The translations under genes were made by a program, and so were the position numbers. Shown here one piece after another: positions 8,371-16,339 of a stretch of DNA of 64,000 nucleotides; position 1 is the first letter of the stretch; the number at the start of each line of letters is the position of its first letter. The stretch comes from JADFOI01 sp965218935. GTDB taxonomy: Bacteria > Acidobacteriota > UBA6911 > RPQK01 > JADFOI01. The notes beneath the pieces are model-generated. The model saw nothing but the letters and a program-made list of their open reading frames with translations, ran no database searches and was not told the origin of the DNA. Location of the stretch: NCBI GenBank assembly GCA_965218935.1, contig CBDCMH010000007.1:186001-250000 (forward strand), written 5' to 3'.

Positions 8371-9537
8371 ATGTTCTTGAGAGGACTGATTTTCCTCCTG
8401 TTGCTCAACCCCCTCCAGGCCCAGGTCCTGTCTTCAGGCAGGGCTGAAGATGTGGGGATGTCCAGTGAGCGCCTGGCTCGATTGGATGAAGTGCTTGACA
8501 CATCCATCACCGAGAAGGAGACCCCTGGGGCTGTGTTGCTGGTGGCGCGCCGGGGCAAGGTAGTGTACCGAAAGGCCCTGGGTCGCAGAGCCCTGATTCC
8601 TCGACGGGAGGCAATGACCCTGGAGACCGTCTTTGATGTAGCCTCTTTGACGAAGGTGCTTGCCACGGCCCCCTCGATTTTGATTCTGGTCGAGGAAGGC
8701 AAGGTTTCTCTAACCGATCGTGTTTCCAAATATCTACCCCGTTTCGCACAGAATGGGAAAGATCCCATTACTGTCGTCCAGTTGCTGACTCACTATTCGG
8801 GTCTGCGCCCCGATCTGGACTTGGACGAGCCCTGGGAAGGTTATGAAACGGCGTTAGAACTGGCGTTTCAGGAGAAGCCGATTGCCCCGCCTGGAGAGCG
8901 ATTCATCTACAGCGATATCAACTACATTGTTCTGGCCGAGATCGTCCGGGAAGTCAGCGGTCAATATTTGAATGAATTTTCGGCCCAGCGGATTTTTTCG
9001 CCCCTGGGAATGACGAAAACCCGTTTTCTCCCACCGCCACAGGTTCACGATCAGATTGCCCCCACCGATTTCCGAGACGGTCGATTGCTGCGAGGGGTTG
9101 TCCACGATCCGAGTACGGCTCGAATGGGGGGAGTTGCGGGACATGCCGGAGTGTTTTCCACCGTCGAGGACACGGCAATCTATGCTCAGATGATTCTCAA
9201 TGGTGGCCGCTATAACGGAGTGCGAATTCTTTCACCCCTCTCGGTGCTGCAAATGAGCACACCCCAGTCCCCTGTTGGAGCCTCGGATTGGCGTGGCCTC
9301 GGTTTCGACATCCGAACCCCTTTTAGTGGTCCTCGGGGTGATCTTTTCCCGGTGGGTTCCTTTGGCCACACTGGGTTTACGGGAACCTCGCTGTGGATTG
9401 ACCCTTTCAGCGAGGTCTTCGTCATCCTTTTCACCAACCGGGTGCATCCGGATGGAGAGGGGAATGTGATTTCCTTACGCAAGAGGGTTGCTTCCGTGGT
9501 TGCAGCCTCCATCATGGACCTGCCTAGCCGGGATTAG
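8371..9537 (+). CDS. secreted beta-lactamase-fold serine hydrolase
   Basis: A 388-residue serine hydrolase of the class C beta-lactamase / esterase superfamily. It has a signal peptide (MFLRGLIFLLLLNPLQAQ), the nucleophile motif S92-L-T-K95, a YSD at 180-182 in the YxN position and 'GHTGFTG' in place of KTG. Substrates could be D-amino peptides or esters. The frame is open upstream to 8191, but that part translates the family-3 element; ATG 8371 with GAAGGG before it is chosen. The last three residues and stop come from repeat copy C; without it the frame would run about 12 residues longer. Confidence 0.88.
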   Translation: MFLRGLIFLLLLNPLQAQVLSSGRAEDVGMSSERLARLDEVLDTSITEKETPGAVLLVARRGKVVYRKALGRRALIPRREAMTLETVFDVASLTKVLATAPSILILVEEGKVSLTDRVSKYLPRFAQNGKDPITVVQLLTHYSGLRPDLDLDEPWEGYETALELAFQEKPIAPPGERFIYSDINYIVLAEIVREVSGQYLNEFSAQRIFSPLGMTKTRFLPPPQVHDQIAPTDFRDGRLLRGVVHDPSTARMGGVAGHAGVFSTVEDTAIYAQMILNGGRYNGVRILSPLSVLQMSTPQSPVGASDWRGLGFDIRTPFSGPRGDLFPVGSFGHTGFTGTSLWIDPFSEVFVILFTNRVHPDGEGNVISLRKRVASVVAASIMDLPSRD

Positions 9538-9705
9538 GCGTAGGTTTTCGTGACGAAGTGCCGCAAGTGCCGCGATGACAAGGCGTGCGACGAAGGGCCC
9601 CGCAAGGCGTACTCATGCAGTACGCCGAGGAGCCCAAGGAAGCACAACGCAGTCAGCGTGAATGATTTGCGGCACTGCAGTAGACAATTTATGCATAGTC
9701 CCGGC
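9527..9705. mobile_element. family-1 palindromic MITE-like element, copy C (179 bp)
   Basis: A complete copy with TA at 9525-9526 and 9706-9707. Ends are GCCGGGATTAGGCGTAGG and, inverted, GCCGGGACTATGCATAAA; the body is more diverged from A and B than they are from each other, so it is probably older. Taking it out joins the serine hydrolase frame to the following DNA so that it overlaps the start of the zinc-ribbon gene by about 22 nt. Confidence 0.85.
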
Positions 9706-9722
9706 TAGTATCGTCCCAACTA

Positions 9723-10178
9723 ATGTCCCAGCGCTGTCCGGTTTGTAAAACTCGTCTCTGGACGGATCCTCTTCTCACCCCAGGGCGACTCAGTTGTCCG
9801 CGTTGCGGGGCTATTTTTCGGCCAACCGTGCCTTGGGCCTATTTCCGGATTCTCCTTCTGGTTGTCGTCACCCTCGCCCTGCTGGTGATCTTTTCCCTCT
9901 CCGATAGCAATTTTTGGATTTTTCTTTTCCTTATTGGAGTCGCGATTTTCTTCTGGTTCCTGCCTCGATTCATCGATTTGCAGCGCATTGCGGGTGAGCT
10001 GCGAGTGCCGGAAGGACCGATGGATACCGAGGAGCTCAAATTGAAGCTAGGAGATGACGACTGGGAAGAAAGCAGTGAGGAATTCCAGGAGAGGTCCAGA
10101 TTTCGTCAGCTGGTGTATCTTCTGATGGTGATTACAGTGACTTTGTTGATCCTTTTTCTTGCCAGTTTGACCCGATAG
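9723..10178 (+). CDS. zinc-ribbon membrane protein
   Basis: A 151-residue protein of unknown function. A zinc ribbon (CPVC at 5-8, CPRC about residue 26) is followed by two closely spaced hydrophobic segments (about 40-56 and 62-79), a charged cytoplasmic stretch, and a last hydrophobic helix at 129-148. The arrangement suggests a small membrane protein with a cytosolic zinc-binding head. It starts 16 bp after repeat copy C and in the ancestral state probably overlapped the serine hydrolase. Confidence 0.75.
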   Translation: MSQRCPVCKTRLWTDPLLTPGRLSCPRCGAIFRPTVPWAYFRILLLVVVTLALLVIFSLSDSNFWIFLFLIGVAIFFWFLPRFIDLQRIAGELRVPEGPMDTEELKLKLGDDDWEESSEEFQERSRFRQLVYLLMVITVTLLILFLASLTR

Positions 10179-10352
10179 CTCCGGTATGAATGTATTGATG
10201 CACGACTCTAGCCTGGGGGATTTCATCGACCTGAAATAAGTGGTCACCAAGGAGGTTTTTGTGTGGGACCCGCTCTAAGGATTTCCCACGAAGGTGGAAG
10301 TCCGATTGATGTCTGGCTCTATTCTGATCTTTCAACCACAGGAGAATAAACG

Positions 10353-10784
10353 ATGTTCTACCCTATACCCAGTCATTTCCGTGTCTGGACCCTAACCCTT
10401 CTTCGAGTGGCTACCGCCTTCCTATTCTGGCAGCATGGGGCCCAAAAATTGTTCGGTCTGCTTGAACGAGAACCCAGAGACTTCTTGACACTAACCTGGT
10501 TTGCGGGCGTGCTCGAGTTTTTCGGTCCCTTGTTCATCGGATTGGGGCTCTTGACCCGCTGGATCGCCTTTGTGATGGCGGGAGAGATGGCGGTTGCCTA
10601 TTTTATTAGCCACCTCCCGCGCGGCTTTTGGCCCATCCTTAACGGGGGAGAGCTGGCCTTTGTGTATTGCTTTATCTATCTTTTCCTGGCTACCGCTGGC
10701 CCGGGCAAACTGGCACTGGACAATGTCCTGTTCAGAAAGCCCGTTGAAAACGAATCAGAAGAGGTTGCCCAGGGAGACGAGTAG
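10353..10784 (+). CDS. DoxX-family membrane protein
   Basis: A 143-residue integral membrane protein with four hydrophobic helices. 'RVATAFLFWQHGAQKLFG' near the N-terminus and 'FAGVLEFFGPLFIGLGLLTR' in the second helix are typical DoxX family sequences. Relatives are linked to thiosulfate:quinone oxidoreductase or, more often, have no proven role. A good Shine-Dalgarno (CACAGGAG) precedes the ATG. The 170 bp before it hold no recognisable gene. Confidence 0.85.
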   Translation: MFYPIPSHFRVWTLTLLRVATAFLFWQHGAQKLFGLLEREPRDFLTLTWFAGVLEFFGPLFIGLGLLTRWIAFVMAGEMAVAYFISHLPRGFWPILNGGELAFVYCFIYLFLATAGPGKLALDNVLFRKPVENESEEVAQGDE

Positions 10785-10856
10785 CCGGGCTTCAGGTTTG
10801 AAAGGGGCGGAGCTTGAGTAAGAGCCGTGATGGTGGAACAAACGCGAAGCGCGCTA

Positions 10857-11243
10857 CTAGGATTCATCCGGCTGGGGGGGCAGCTGAGCCCTGCCTCGAC
10901 GGTTGCAGTAGGGGCACCTGAATTCAAGTACCCTGTCGGTGAATTCCGCATAGATCACGTAACAGTCGTCAAGAGGACACCGTAGGGGCTCGCGGGCCGT
11001 GTAACGCTCCATAAAATATTGCACGTGGAGTTCTTTCCAAGGTTGTTGCAGGTGGTTCTGCTGCCAGCTGAAATTTGCTCCACAGTCAGGGCAACCCACC
11101 TCGATCTGGAACTGGCCGCTGCCGGAGTCATGGAGAGCATCGAATCGAAGAACCTCTCCACAGCTCGGGCAGCGTGGATTCTCTTCAGCTCCCCCTGGGC
11201 CAAAGTAGTCTCGGATGATCTCGTCCTTTTCTTGTTCCGTCAC
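10857..11243 (-). CDS. double zinc-finger hypothetical protein
   Basis: A 128-residue soluble protein with two zinc-ribbon-like modules: CPSC / CPDC in the N-terminal half and CPLDDC / CPYC in the C-terminal half. The N-terminus is acidic ('TEQEKDEIIRDYFGPGGAEEN'-like, shortened here). No enzyme motif is seen. Its ATG overlaps the stop codon of the site-2 protease gene, and HU lies just before that, so it is probably a co-transcribed partner of the protease. Function unknown. Confidence 0.75.
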   Translation of the reverse strand: MTEQEKDEIIRDYFGPGGAEENPRCPSCGEVLRFDALHDSGSGQFQIEVGCPDCGANFSWQQNHLQQPWKELHVQYFMERYTAREPLRCPLDDCYVIYAEFTDRVLEFRCPYCNRRGRAQLPPQPDES

Positions 11244-12223
11244 AGCCGAGCCACGTGTTGAATGAGGCGGACCGGAATGGGCGTGAAAGTCAGAATGAAG
11301 ATGATCAGACCGATCAAGGCGATCAGGAATCTCCCTCGACCCAAGCGGGGAAAGTCCATGTGAGGTCTGGGATGACGGAATCCTATGAAAAGAAGAACCA
11401 GAGCGAAGACCAGATAGCCCAACATGGGCCAGGAATAAAGACTGACTCCCACCAGTGCGCCGAAGGTCACATAGGAGACGATTCGGTGACTTCGCGGACC
11501 GAAGAGCCCATACACAACGTGGCCTCCATCCAATTGTCCTATGGGAAGCAGGTTAATGCTGGTGGCCAGCAATCCAAACCAGGCAGCCCATCCAATGGGG
11601 TGCAGGTTAATGGCTGCATCTGCTGCACCCGGAAAGAAGAGCATTGCAGCCAGGCGAAAGATCAAGGGTTCACCAAATTCCAAGGTGCTTTCAAGGGGGT
11701 CTGCAAAAGTGAGTTGTTTGGACTGCTGCAGTCCAACAATTAAGGAGGGGATGATAAATATGAAACCTCCCAGAGGTCCGGCGATGCCCACGTCGAAAAG
11801 CTGGCGTCGGTCCGGGAAGCGGGATCGGATCTTGATCACCGCGCCGAAGGTGCCGAAGGGATTGAACGGTGGAGGGGCAGGGATCAAGTAAGGAAGGGTG
11901 GCGTCAATACCATAATAGCGACAGGTCAGATAGTGCCCCATTTCATGAGCCAGCAGGATTACCAGAATCGTAAGAGCGAAGGGAAGCCCGTTGAGAATAT
12001 CTAGAGGATGGGTCAAGACCCCAGTGAGTCGTCTCATGATTTCACCCTGGCTTTGGCTGACGAAGCTGAGGTGAAAAAGGAAGCCCGCCGTCAAGGTCGT
12101 GATCGACGTCACGAGGAGTAATATCGCCGGAAGAACAATCTTTGTCCTTTCCGGAAGGGGAGATGGTGGGTAGGTGGGCTCAGAGAGAGGTTTCTCGGTT
12201 GGAAGAGAATAATCCCAGCTCAA
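11240..12223 (-). CDS. site-2-protease-family (M50) intramembrane metalloprotease
   Basis: A 327-residue polytopic membrane protein. The zinc motif HEMGH is at residues 93-97 in a hydrophobic helix, and the second motif LDGGH is at 231-235 after 'NLLPIGQ'. About six to seven membrane segments are visible. S2P-type enzymes cut membrane-bound anti-sigma factors or other membrane proteins; no PDZ domain is present here, and the substrate is unknown. It lies 6 bp after the HU gene and overlaps the following zinc-finger gene by 4 bp. Confidence 0.9.
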   Translation of the reverse strand: MSWDYSLPTEKPLSEPTYPPSPLPERTKIVLPAILLLVTSITTLTAGFLFHLSFVSQSQGEIMRRLTGVLTHPLDILNGLPFALTILVILLAHEMGHYLTCRYYGIDATLPYLIPAPPPFNPFGTFGAVIKIRSRFPDRRQLFDVGIAGPLGGFIFIIPSLIVGLQQSKQLTFADPLESTLEFGEPLIFRLAAMLFFPGAADAAINLHPIGWAAWFGLLATSINLLPIGQLDGGHVVYGLFGPRSHRIVSYVTFGALVGVSLYSWPMLGYLVFALVLLFIGFRHPRPHMDFPRLGRGRFLIALIGLIIFILTFTPIPVRLIQHVARL

Positions 12224-12229
12224 AATCGG

Positions 12230-12499
12230 CTACTGGCCGAATCGGATTTCCTTACCTGGTTTGAACCGGACGGTCTTCCCAGGAGGAATTGGAACTTCGG
12301 CCCCTGTCCTTGGGTTTCTGCCGATACCACTCTTGCGAGGTTTCACAAGAAAGACACCGAAGCCTCTAAGCTCAATGCGCTCGCCTCTCTTCATGGCCTC
12401 TTTGAGAGCGCTGAAAACAGAGTCCACAGCGACTTCAGCTTTGACTTTGGTGATGCCCATTCTGCTTGCGACGCGACCGACAATATCCTGTTTAATCAC
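12230..12499 (-). CDS. HU/IHF-family DNA-binding protein
   Basis: An 89-residue nucleoid protein with the full HU/IHF layout: two N-terminal helices, 'RIELRGFGVFLVKPRKSGIGRNPRTG' (shortened: GRNPRTG is the DNA-arm signature) and a closing 'FKPGKEIRF'. Members bend DNA as homo- or heterodimers. The start is a GTG (GTGATTAAACAG) preceded by GAAGAAG. It heads an HU - site-2 protease - zinc-finger operon under a strong promoter at 12533-12561. Confidence 0.92.
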   Translation of the reverse strand: MIKQDIVGRVASRMGITKVKAEVAVDSVFSALKEAMKRGERIELRGFGVFLVKPRKSGIGRNPRTGAEVPIPPGKTVRFKPGKEIRFGQ

Positions 12500-12532
12500 T
12501 GCTTCTTCATTCCCCTTTAAATGATTAATTTG

Positions 12533-12561
12533 ACTATACTTGCCATCAGTAGCCCTGTCAA
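12533..12561 (-). promoter_or_regulatory. sigma70-like promoter of the HU operon
   Basis: On the minus strand a consensus TTGACA (12561-12556) is followed after exactly 17 bp by TATAGT (12538-12533). Transcription would start near 12526, about 27 nt before the GTG of the HU gene. It is the clearest promoter found in the window. Confidence 0.75.
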
Positions 12562-12627
12562 CTACTTTGGACTTTGGACCTGCTCTCGGTTAGACTTCCT
12601 CTTTCATTGGAGGGTAGAGACTAGCCC

Positions 12628-13185
12628 ATGGGCATCAAGCCGGATCATTGGATTGCTCGTATGGCCAGGGAGCAGCGCATGATCGAACCCTTTCAGGAAT
12701 CCTTGGCCCAACGGGGAGCAATCTCCTACGGTATTTCTTCCTACGGGTATGATTTTCGAGTAGATCGAACCTACAAGATTTGCTCGGAAAACTCATCCAC
12801 TCTGCTGGATCCCAAAGATGTCAGCGCCGAGTTTTTTCATGATTGCGAGGGGGACCATTGCATTGTTCCTCCAGGCTCGTTCGTGCTTGGTCAGTCAGTC
12901 GAATACTTTAGAATTCCTCGAGATATTTTGACCCTGTGTACCGGGAAGTCCAGCTATGCGAGGTGTGGGATCCTCGTGAATGTGACCCCCTTCGAACCGG
13001 AATGGGAAGGGCATGCCACGTTGTCGATAGCCAACACCGGTCCAGCTCCTGTTAAGATTTATTCCGGAGAGGGAATTGCCCAGCTTATTTTTCTTGAGGC
13101 AAGCGAAGTTTGTCAGACCTCCTATGGAGATCGGAAAGGAAAATACCAGGCGCAAAAGGGGATTGTGCTGTCCAAGAAAGGCTGA
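12628..13185 (+). CDS. dcd: dCTP deaminase
   Basis: A 185-residue member of the dCTP deaminase/dUTPase family. Visible signatures are 'SYGISSYGYDFRV' near the N-terminus, the nucleotide loop 'GKSSYARCGI' about residue 110-119, and 'WEGHATLSIANT' with the catalytic-region Glu. It makes dUTP (or, in bifunctional forms, dUMP) for thymidylate synthesis. GGAGGG lies upstream of the ATG with slightly long spacing. It is divergent from HU. Confidence 0.9.
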   Translation: MGIKPDHWIARMAREQRMIEPFQESLAQRGAISYGISSYGYDFRVDRTYKICSENSSTLLDPKDVSAEFFHDCEGDHCIVPPGSFVLGQSVEYFRIPRDILTLCTGKSSYARCGILVNVTPFEPEWEGHATLSIANTGPAPVKIYSGEGIAQLIFLEASEVCQTSYGDRKGKYQAQKGIVLSKKG

Positions 13186-13191
13186 CAGCGG

Positions 13192-13272
13192 AATCCTGAC
13201 CTCCTGACCTTCTGACCTCCTGACCCCATTTGTGAATTACGGTCAGGGGGTCAGCCGGTCAGGGGGTCAGCT
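13192..13272. repeat. CTGACC array with inverted GGTCAG array
   Basis: Four CCTGACC/TCTGACC units are followed, after about 15 bp, by GGTCAGGGGGTCAG units, forming a long imperfect hairpin between dcd and leuS. It could end dcd transcripts, but no T-run follows. The array ends 6 bp before the leuS start. Confidence 0.6.
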
Positions 13273-13278
13273 CTTACC

Positions 13279-15756
13279 ATGAACGAGCGGTACGATTATT
13301 CAGCAATTGAGAAGAAGTGGCAGCAACGCTGGGCAGAGACCCAGGAGTTTGCGGTTCGGGAGGACTCCGCCCGTCCCAAGTATTATGTTTTGGAAATGCT
13401 CCCTTATCCTTCGGGAGCTCTTCATATAGGCCACGTTCGCAACTATTCGTTGGGAGATTCAGTGGCCCGGTTCAAGAGAATGCGGGGGTTTAACGTGCTG
13501 CATCCCATCGGATGGGACGCCTTCGGATTGCCCGCCGAAAACTCTGCCATCGAACACAATATTCCACCCGAGCGCTGGACTCTGGACAACATTGAGACCA
13601 TGAAGAAGCAATGCTTGCGGATGGGGTGGAGCTATGACTGGGATCGGGAGATCGCGACCTGCTTGCCCGAATATTATCGATGGAATCAGTGGTTTTTTCT
13701 CCAAATGTACAAGAAGAATTTGGCCTACCGGCGAAAAGGGACCGTGAATTGGTGCGAGCAGTGCCAGACGGTTTTAGCCAATGAGCAAGTGCTCGACGGG
13801 TTGTGCTGGAGGGATAAAAGTGTGGTTGTGGAGAAGGAGCTTGAGCAGTGGTGCTTTCGCATTACTCACTACAACGAGCAACTGTTGCAAGATCTGGATC
13901 AGTTGGAGGGTTGGCCGGAGAAAGTCAAGAGCATGCAGCGCAACTGGATTGGCAAGTCTGTGGGGGCTCAAGTGACCTTTTCGCTGGCTGATGATCCGGA
14001 CGTAGGAATCGATATCTTCACAACTCGTCTGGACACCATCTACGGTGCCACATTTGTGGTTTTGGCTCCTGAGCACGAGCTGGTCAAGAGTTGGATCGAT
14101 GATCCCCGGCACGGTGAGGAGCTGTCACGTTTCGCTGAAGAAATCCGTCGTCAGGGCAAGGACGTGCGTACCGCCGAAGAAACAGAGAAGAAAGGGGTAT
14201 TCACAGGACGCTATGCCGTCAATCCTTTTACTCAAGAACGAATCCCTCTCTGGATTGCCAACTTTGTTCTGATGGAGTATGGAACGGGGGCCATCATGGC
14301 TGTTCCGGCTCATGACGAGCGCGATTTTGCCTTCGCCAAGAAGTACGATCTCGACATCCGTCTTGTGATTCAGTCCGAAGACCACTCCCTCAGTTCTGAT
14401 TTGGATCAGGCCTTTGTCGAATATGGCGTGCTGGTCAACAGTGCTGCCTTTTCCGGACTTTCTTCCCAAGAGGCTCAAGAGAAGATGGTGCAACATGCCC
14501 AGGCGGAAGGCTTCGGACAGGAAAGCGTGAGTTATCGGTTGAGGGACTGGAGTATCAGCCGGCAGCGATATTGGGGTACGCCGATCCCCATCGTGTATTG
14601 CCAGAAGTGCGGCGTCGTCCCGGTTCCGGAAGCGGATCTGCCGGTGATGCTGCCCAAAGTTGAGAGTATCCAACTGGGACAGTCTCCACTCGCTACCCTC
14701 CCGGAATTCTTGAACACCAGCTGCCCCCAATGCCAGGGAGAAGCCCGCCGTGAGACCGACACCATGGACACCTTTGTGGACAGTTCCTGGTATTTCTACC
14801 GCTACACGGACCATCAGATCGACTCTTCACCGGTTCGAGAGGAAGCGGTCCAATACTGGTTCCCAGTCGACATTTACATTGGGGGTGTGGAGCATGCCAT
14901 CTTACATCTGATCTACATGCGGTTTTTCACCAAGGTGATGCGGGATCTCGGACTGGTTCGGTTCGATGAACCGGTTCAGGGGCTTTTTACTCAGGGGATG
15001 GTGCTCAAGGGGGGCACGAAAATGAGCAAGTCTCAAGGGAACGTGGTCGCCCCCGACACCGTGGTGGAAGGATATGGAGCCGACGCCCTGCGTCTGTTTG
15101 TTCAATTTGCCGCTCCAGCCGACCGCGAGCTGGATTGGAGCGACCAAGGCCTGGAGGGCTGTTCTCGCTTTTTGAACCGGCTTTGGAGGATGCTCTATCG
15201 ACTGCGTGAAGAGATCAGCCAGGATGGCGGGGCGGACTCCATTTCCCAGGAGGAGTTGTCTGAAGGGGGAAGAGCCCTGCGGCGCAAGTTGCACCAGACG
15301 ATCGGGAAAGTCACGAATGACCTGGAGCGGTTCCATCAGAACACGGCCATTGCCGCTATCATGGAGTTATTGAACTCGGTCTATGAGTACGTGGATCAGG
15401 AAGACAACCCCCAGCCGGAACTTCTGGAGGAAGTATTGAAGACCATGGCTCTTCTGTTGTCCCCCTTTGCACCCCATTTTGCCGAGGAGATGTGGGAAAG
15501 CCTGGGGCAGAAGGAGCACCTGACCTTCGTTCCCTGGCCGCAGTTTGATCCGGAGTTGGCTCGAGAAGAAGGAATCAAGATCGTCATCCAGGTGAATGGG
15601 AAGGTTCGCTCCAGGTTTTCAGCCCTGCCGGGAATTTCCAAAGAGGAAATGGAAACGCTTGCCCTGGAAGACGAAAAGACCAAGGCTTACATCGAAGGAA
15701 AAACGATTCGAAAGGTGATCGTGGTGCCTCAAAAGCTGGTCAATATCGTGGTCTAG
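13279..15756 (+). CDS. leuS: leucyl-tRNA synthetase
   Basis: An 825-residue class I synthetase of bacterial length. It has HIGH at residues 49-52 (ALHIGHVRNYS), the CP1 editing domain around 'VFTGRYAVNPFT' and 'AVPAHDERDF', the leucine-specific region with 'ETDTMDTFVDSSWYFYRYTD', and the KMSKS loop MSKSQGN starting at residue 582. The C-terminus ends with the usual 'IVIQVNGKVR' domain. It charges tRNA-Leu. The order leuS-lptE-holA-rpsT that follows is widely conserved in Gram-negative bacteria. Confidence 0.97.
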   Translation: MNERYDYSAIEKKWQQRWAETQEFAVREDSARPKYYVLEMLPYPSGALHIGHVRNYSLGDSVARFKRMRGFNVLHPIGWDAFGLPAENSAIEHNIPPERWTLDNIETMKKQCLRMGWSYDWDREIATCLPEYYRWNQWFFLQMYKKNLAYRRKGTVNWCEQCQTVLANEQVLDGLCWRDKSVVVEKELEQWCFRITHYNEQLLQDLDQLEGWPEKVKSMQRNWIGKSVGAQVTFSLADDPDVGIDIFTTRLDTIYGATFVVLAPEHELVKSWIDDPRHGEELSRFAEEIRRQGKDVRTAEETEKKGVFTGRYAVNPFTQERIPLWIANFVLMEYGTGAIMAVPAHDERDFAFAKKYDLDIRLVIQSEDHSLSSDLDQAFVEYGVLVNSAAFSGLSSQEAQEKMVQHAQAEGFGQESVSYRLRDWSISRQRYWGTPIPIVYCQKCGVVPVPEADLPVMLPKVESIQLGQSPLATLPEFLNTSCPQCQGEARRETDTMDTFVDSSWYFYRYTDHQIDSSPVREEAVQYWFPVDIYIGGVEHAILHLIYMRFFTKVMRDLGLVRFDEPVQGLFTQGMVLKGGTKMSKSQGNVVAPDTVVEGYGADALRLFVQFAAPADRELDWSDQGLEGCSRFLNRLWRMLYRLREEISQDGGADSISQEELSEGGRALRRKLHQTIGKVTNDLERFHQNTAIAAIMELLNSVYEYVDQEDNPQPELLEEVLKTMALLLSPFAPHFAEEMWESLGQKEHLTFVPWPQFDPELAREEGIKIVIQVNGKVRSRFSALPGISKEEMETLALEDEKTKAYIEGKTIRKVIVVPQKLVNIVV

Positions 15757-15784
15757 GACAACTGACAGCTGACGATACACCACC

Positions 15785-15838
15785 GCAATGCACAACAGCA
15801 CGACAGCACAACCGCACAACCGCACAACAGCACGATTT
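15785..15838. repeat. CACAACAGCACGACAG simple-sequence tract in the lptE start
   Basis: A run of CACAACAGCACGACAG, CACAACCG, CACAACCG, CACAACAG units spans the first codons of lptE (encoding HNSTTAQPHNRTTA). The same units occur in complement at 3.54 kb and in part at 5.02 kb. Spread of the tract into the gene would explain the missing Shine-Dalgarno. Confidence 0.6.
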
Positions 15839-16333
15839 GTAGTGGCCGTGCTACTGCTGATCCAACTCGCTTGCGGTTACAAGGTGGCTACTCAGAACCG
15901 GGTGGCTCCGGACATCGGGACCCTGGCCGTCCTGCCTCTCGAGAATCAGACCACAACTTTTGAGGTGGAGCAGATCCTGACTCATTCCCTGGTGAGGGCC
16001 TTCGTCGAGAAGTCCTCCTACAATGTGGTGAGCGATTCTTCCCAGGCGGATGCGGTTCTTCGAGGTGTGATTTCCCAAGTGAGTGCCAATCCCGTTATTT
16101 TCGGGGAAGAAACCTTCGGGTCCACCTTTCTGGTCACCCTCATCGGACGGGTCGAATTGCGCGAGCGAGAAACCGCAAAACTACTTTTTGAGAATAACAA
16201 TTTTATCTTTCGAGAACAGTACGTCATCAATGTCGATGTCCGGAATTTCTTCTCGGAGCTCAATCCTGCTTTGGGGCGCATTGCCGATGATTTTGCCTCG
16301 AGTGTGGTGACGACGATTCTGGAGAGATTCTAG
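15788..16333 (+). CDS. lptE: LptE-like LPS-assembly lipoprotein
   Basis: A 181-residue lipoprotein. A hydrophobic signal ending in the lipobox 'LLIQLAC' is followed by 'GYKV', 'VLPLENQT' and a mixed alpha/beta body, the pattern of the LptE/LPS-assembly family that plugs the LptD outer-membrane channel. Its position between leuS and holA is the classical place for lptE. The first ~15 residues are low-complexity and come from a simple-sequence tract, and no Shine-Dalgarno precedes the ATG, so the exact start is uncertain. Confidence 0.8.
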   Translation: MHNSTTAQPHNRTTARFVVAVLLLIQLACGYKVATQNRVAPDIGTLAVLPLENQTTTFEVEQILTHSLVRAFVEKSSYNVVSDSSQADAVLRGVISQVSANPVIFGEETFGSTFLVTLIGRVELRERETAKLLFENNNFIFREQYVINVDVRNFFSELNPALGRIADDFASSVVTTILERF

Positions 16334-16339
16334 TCCTCG

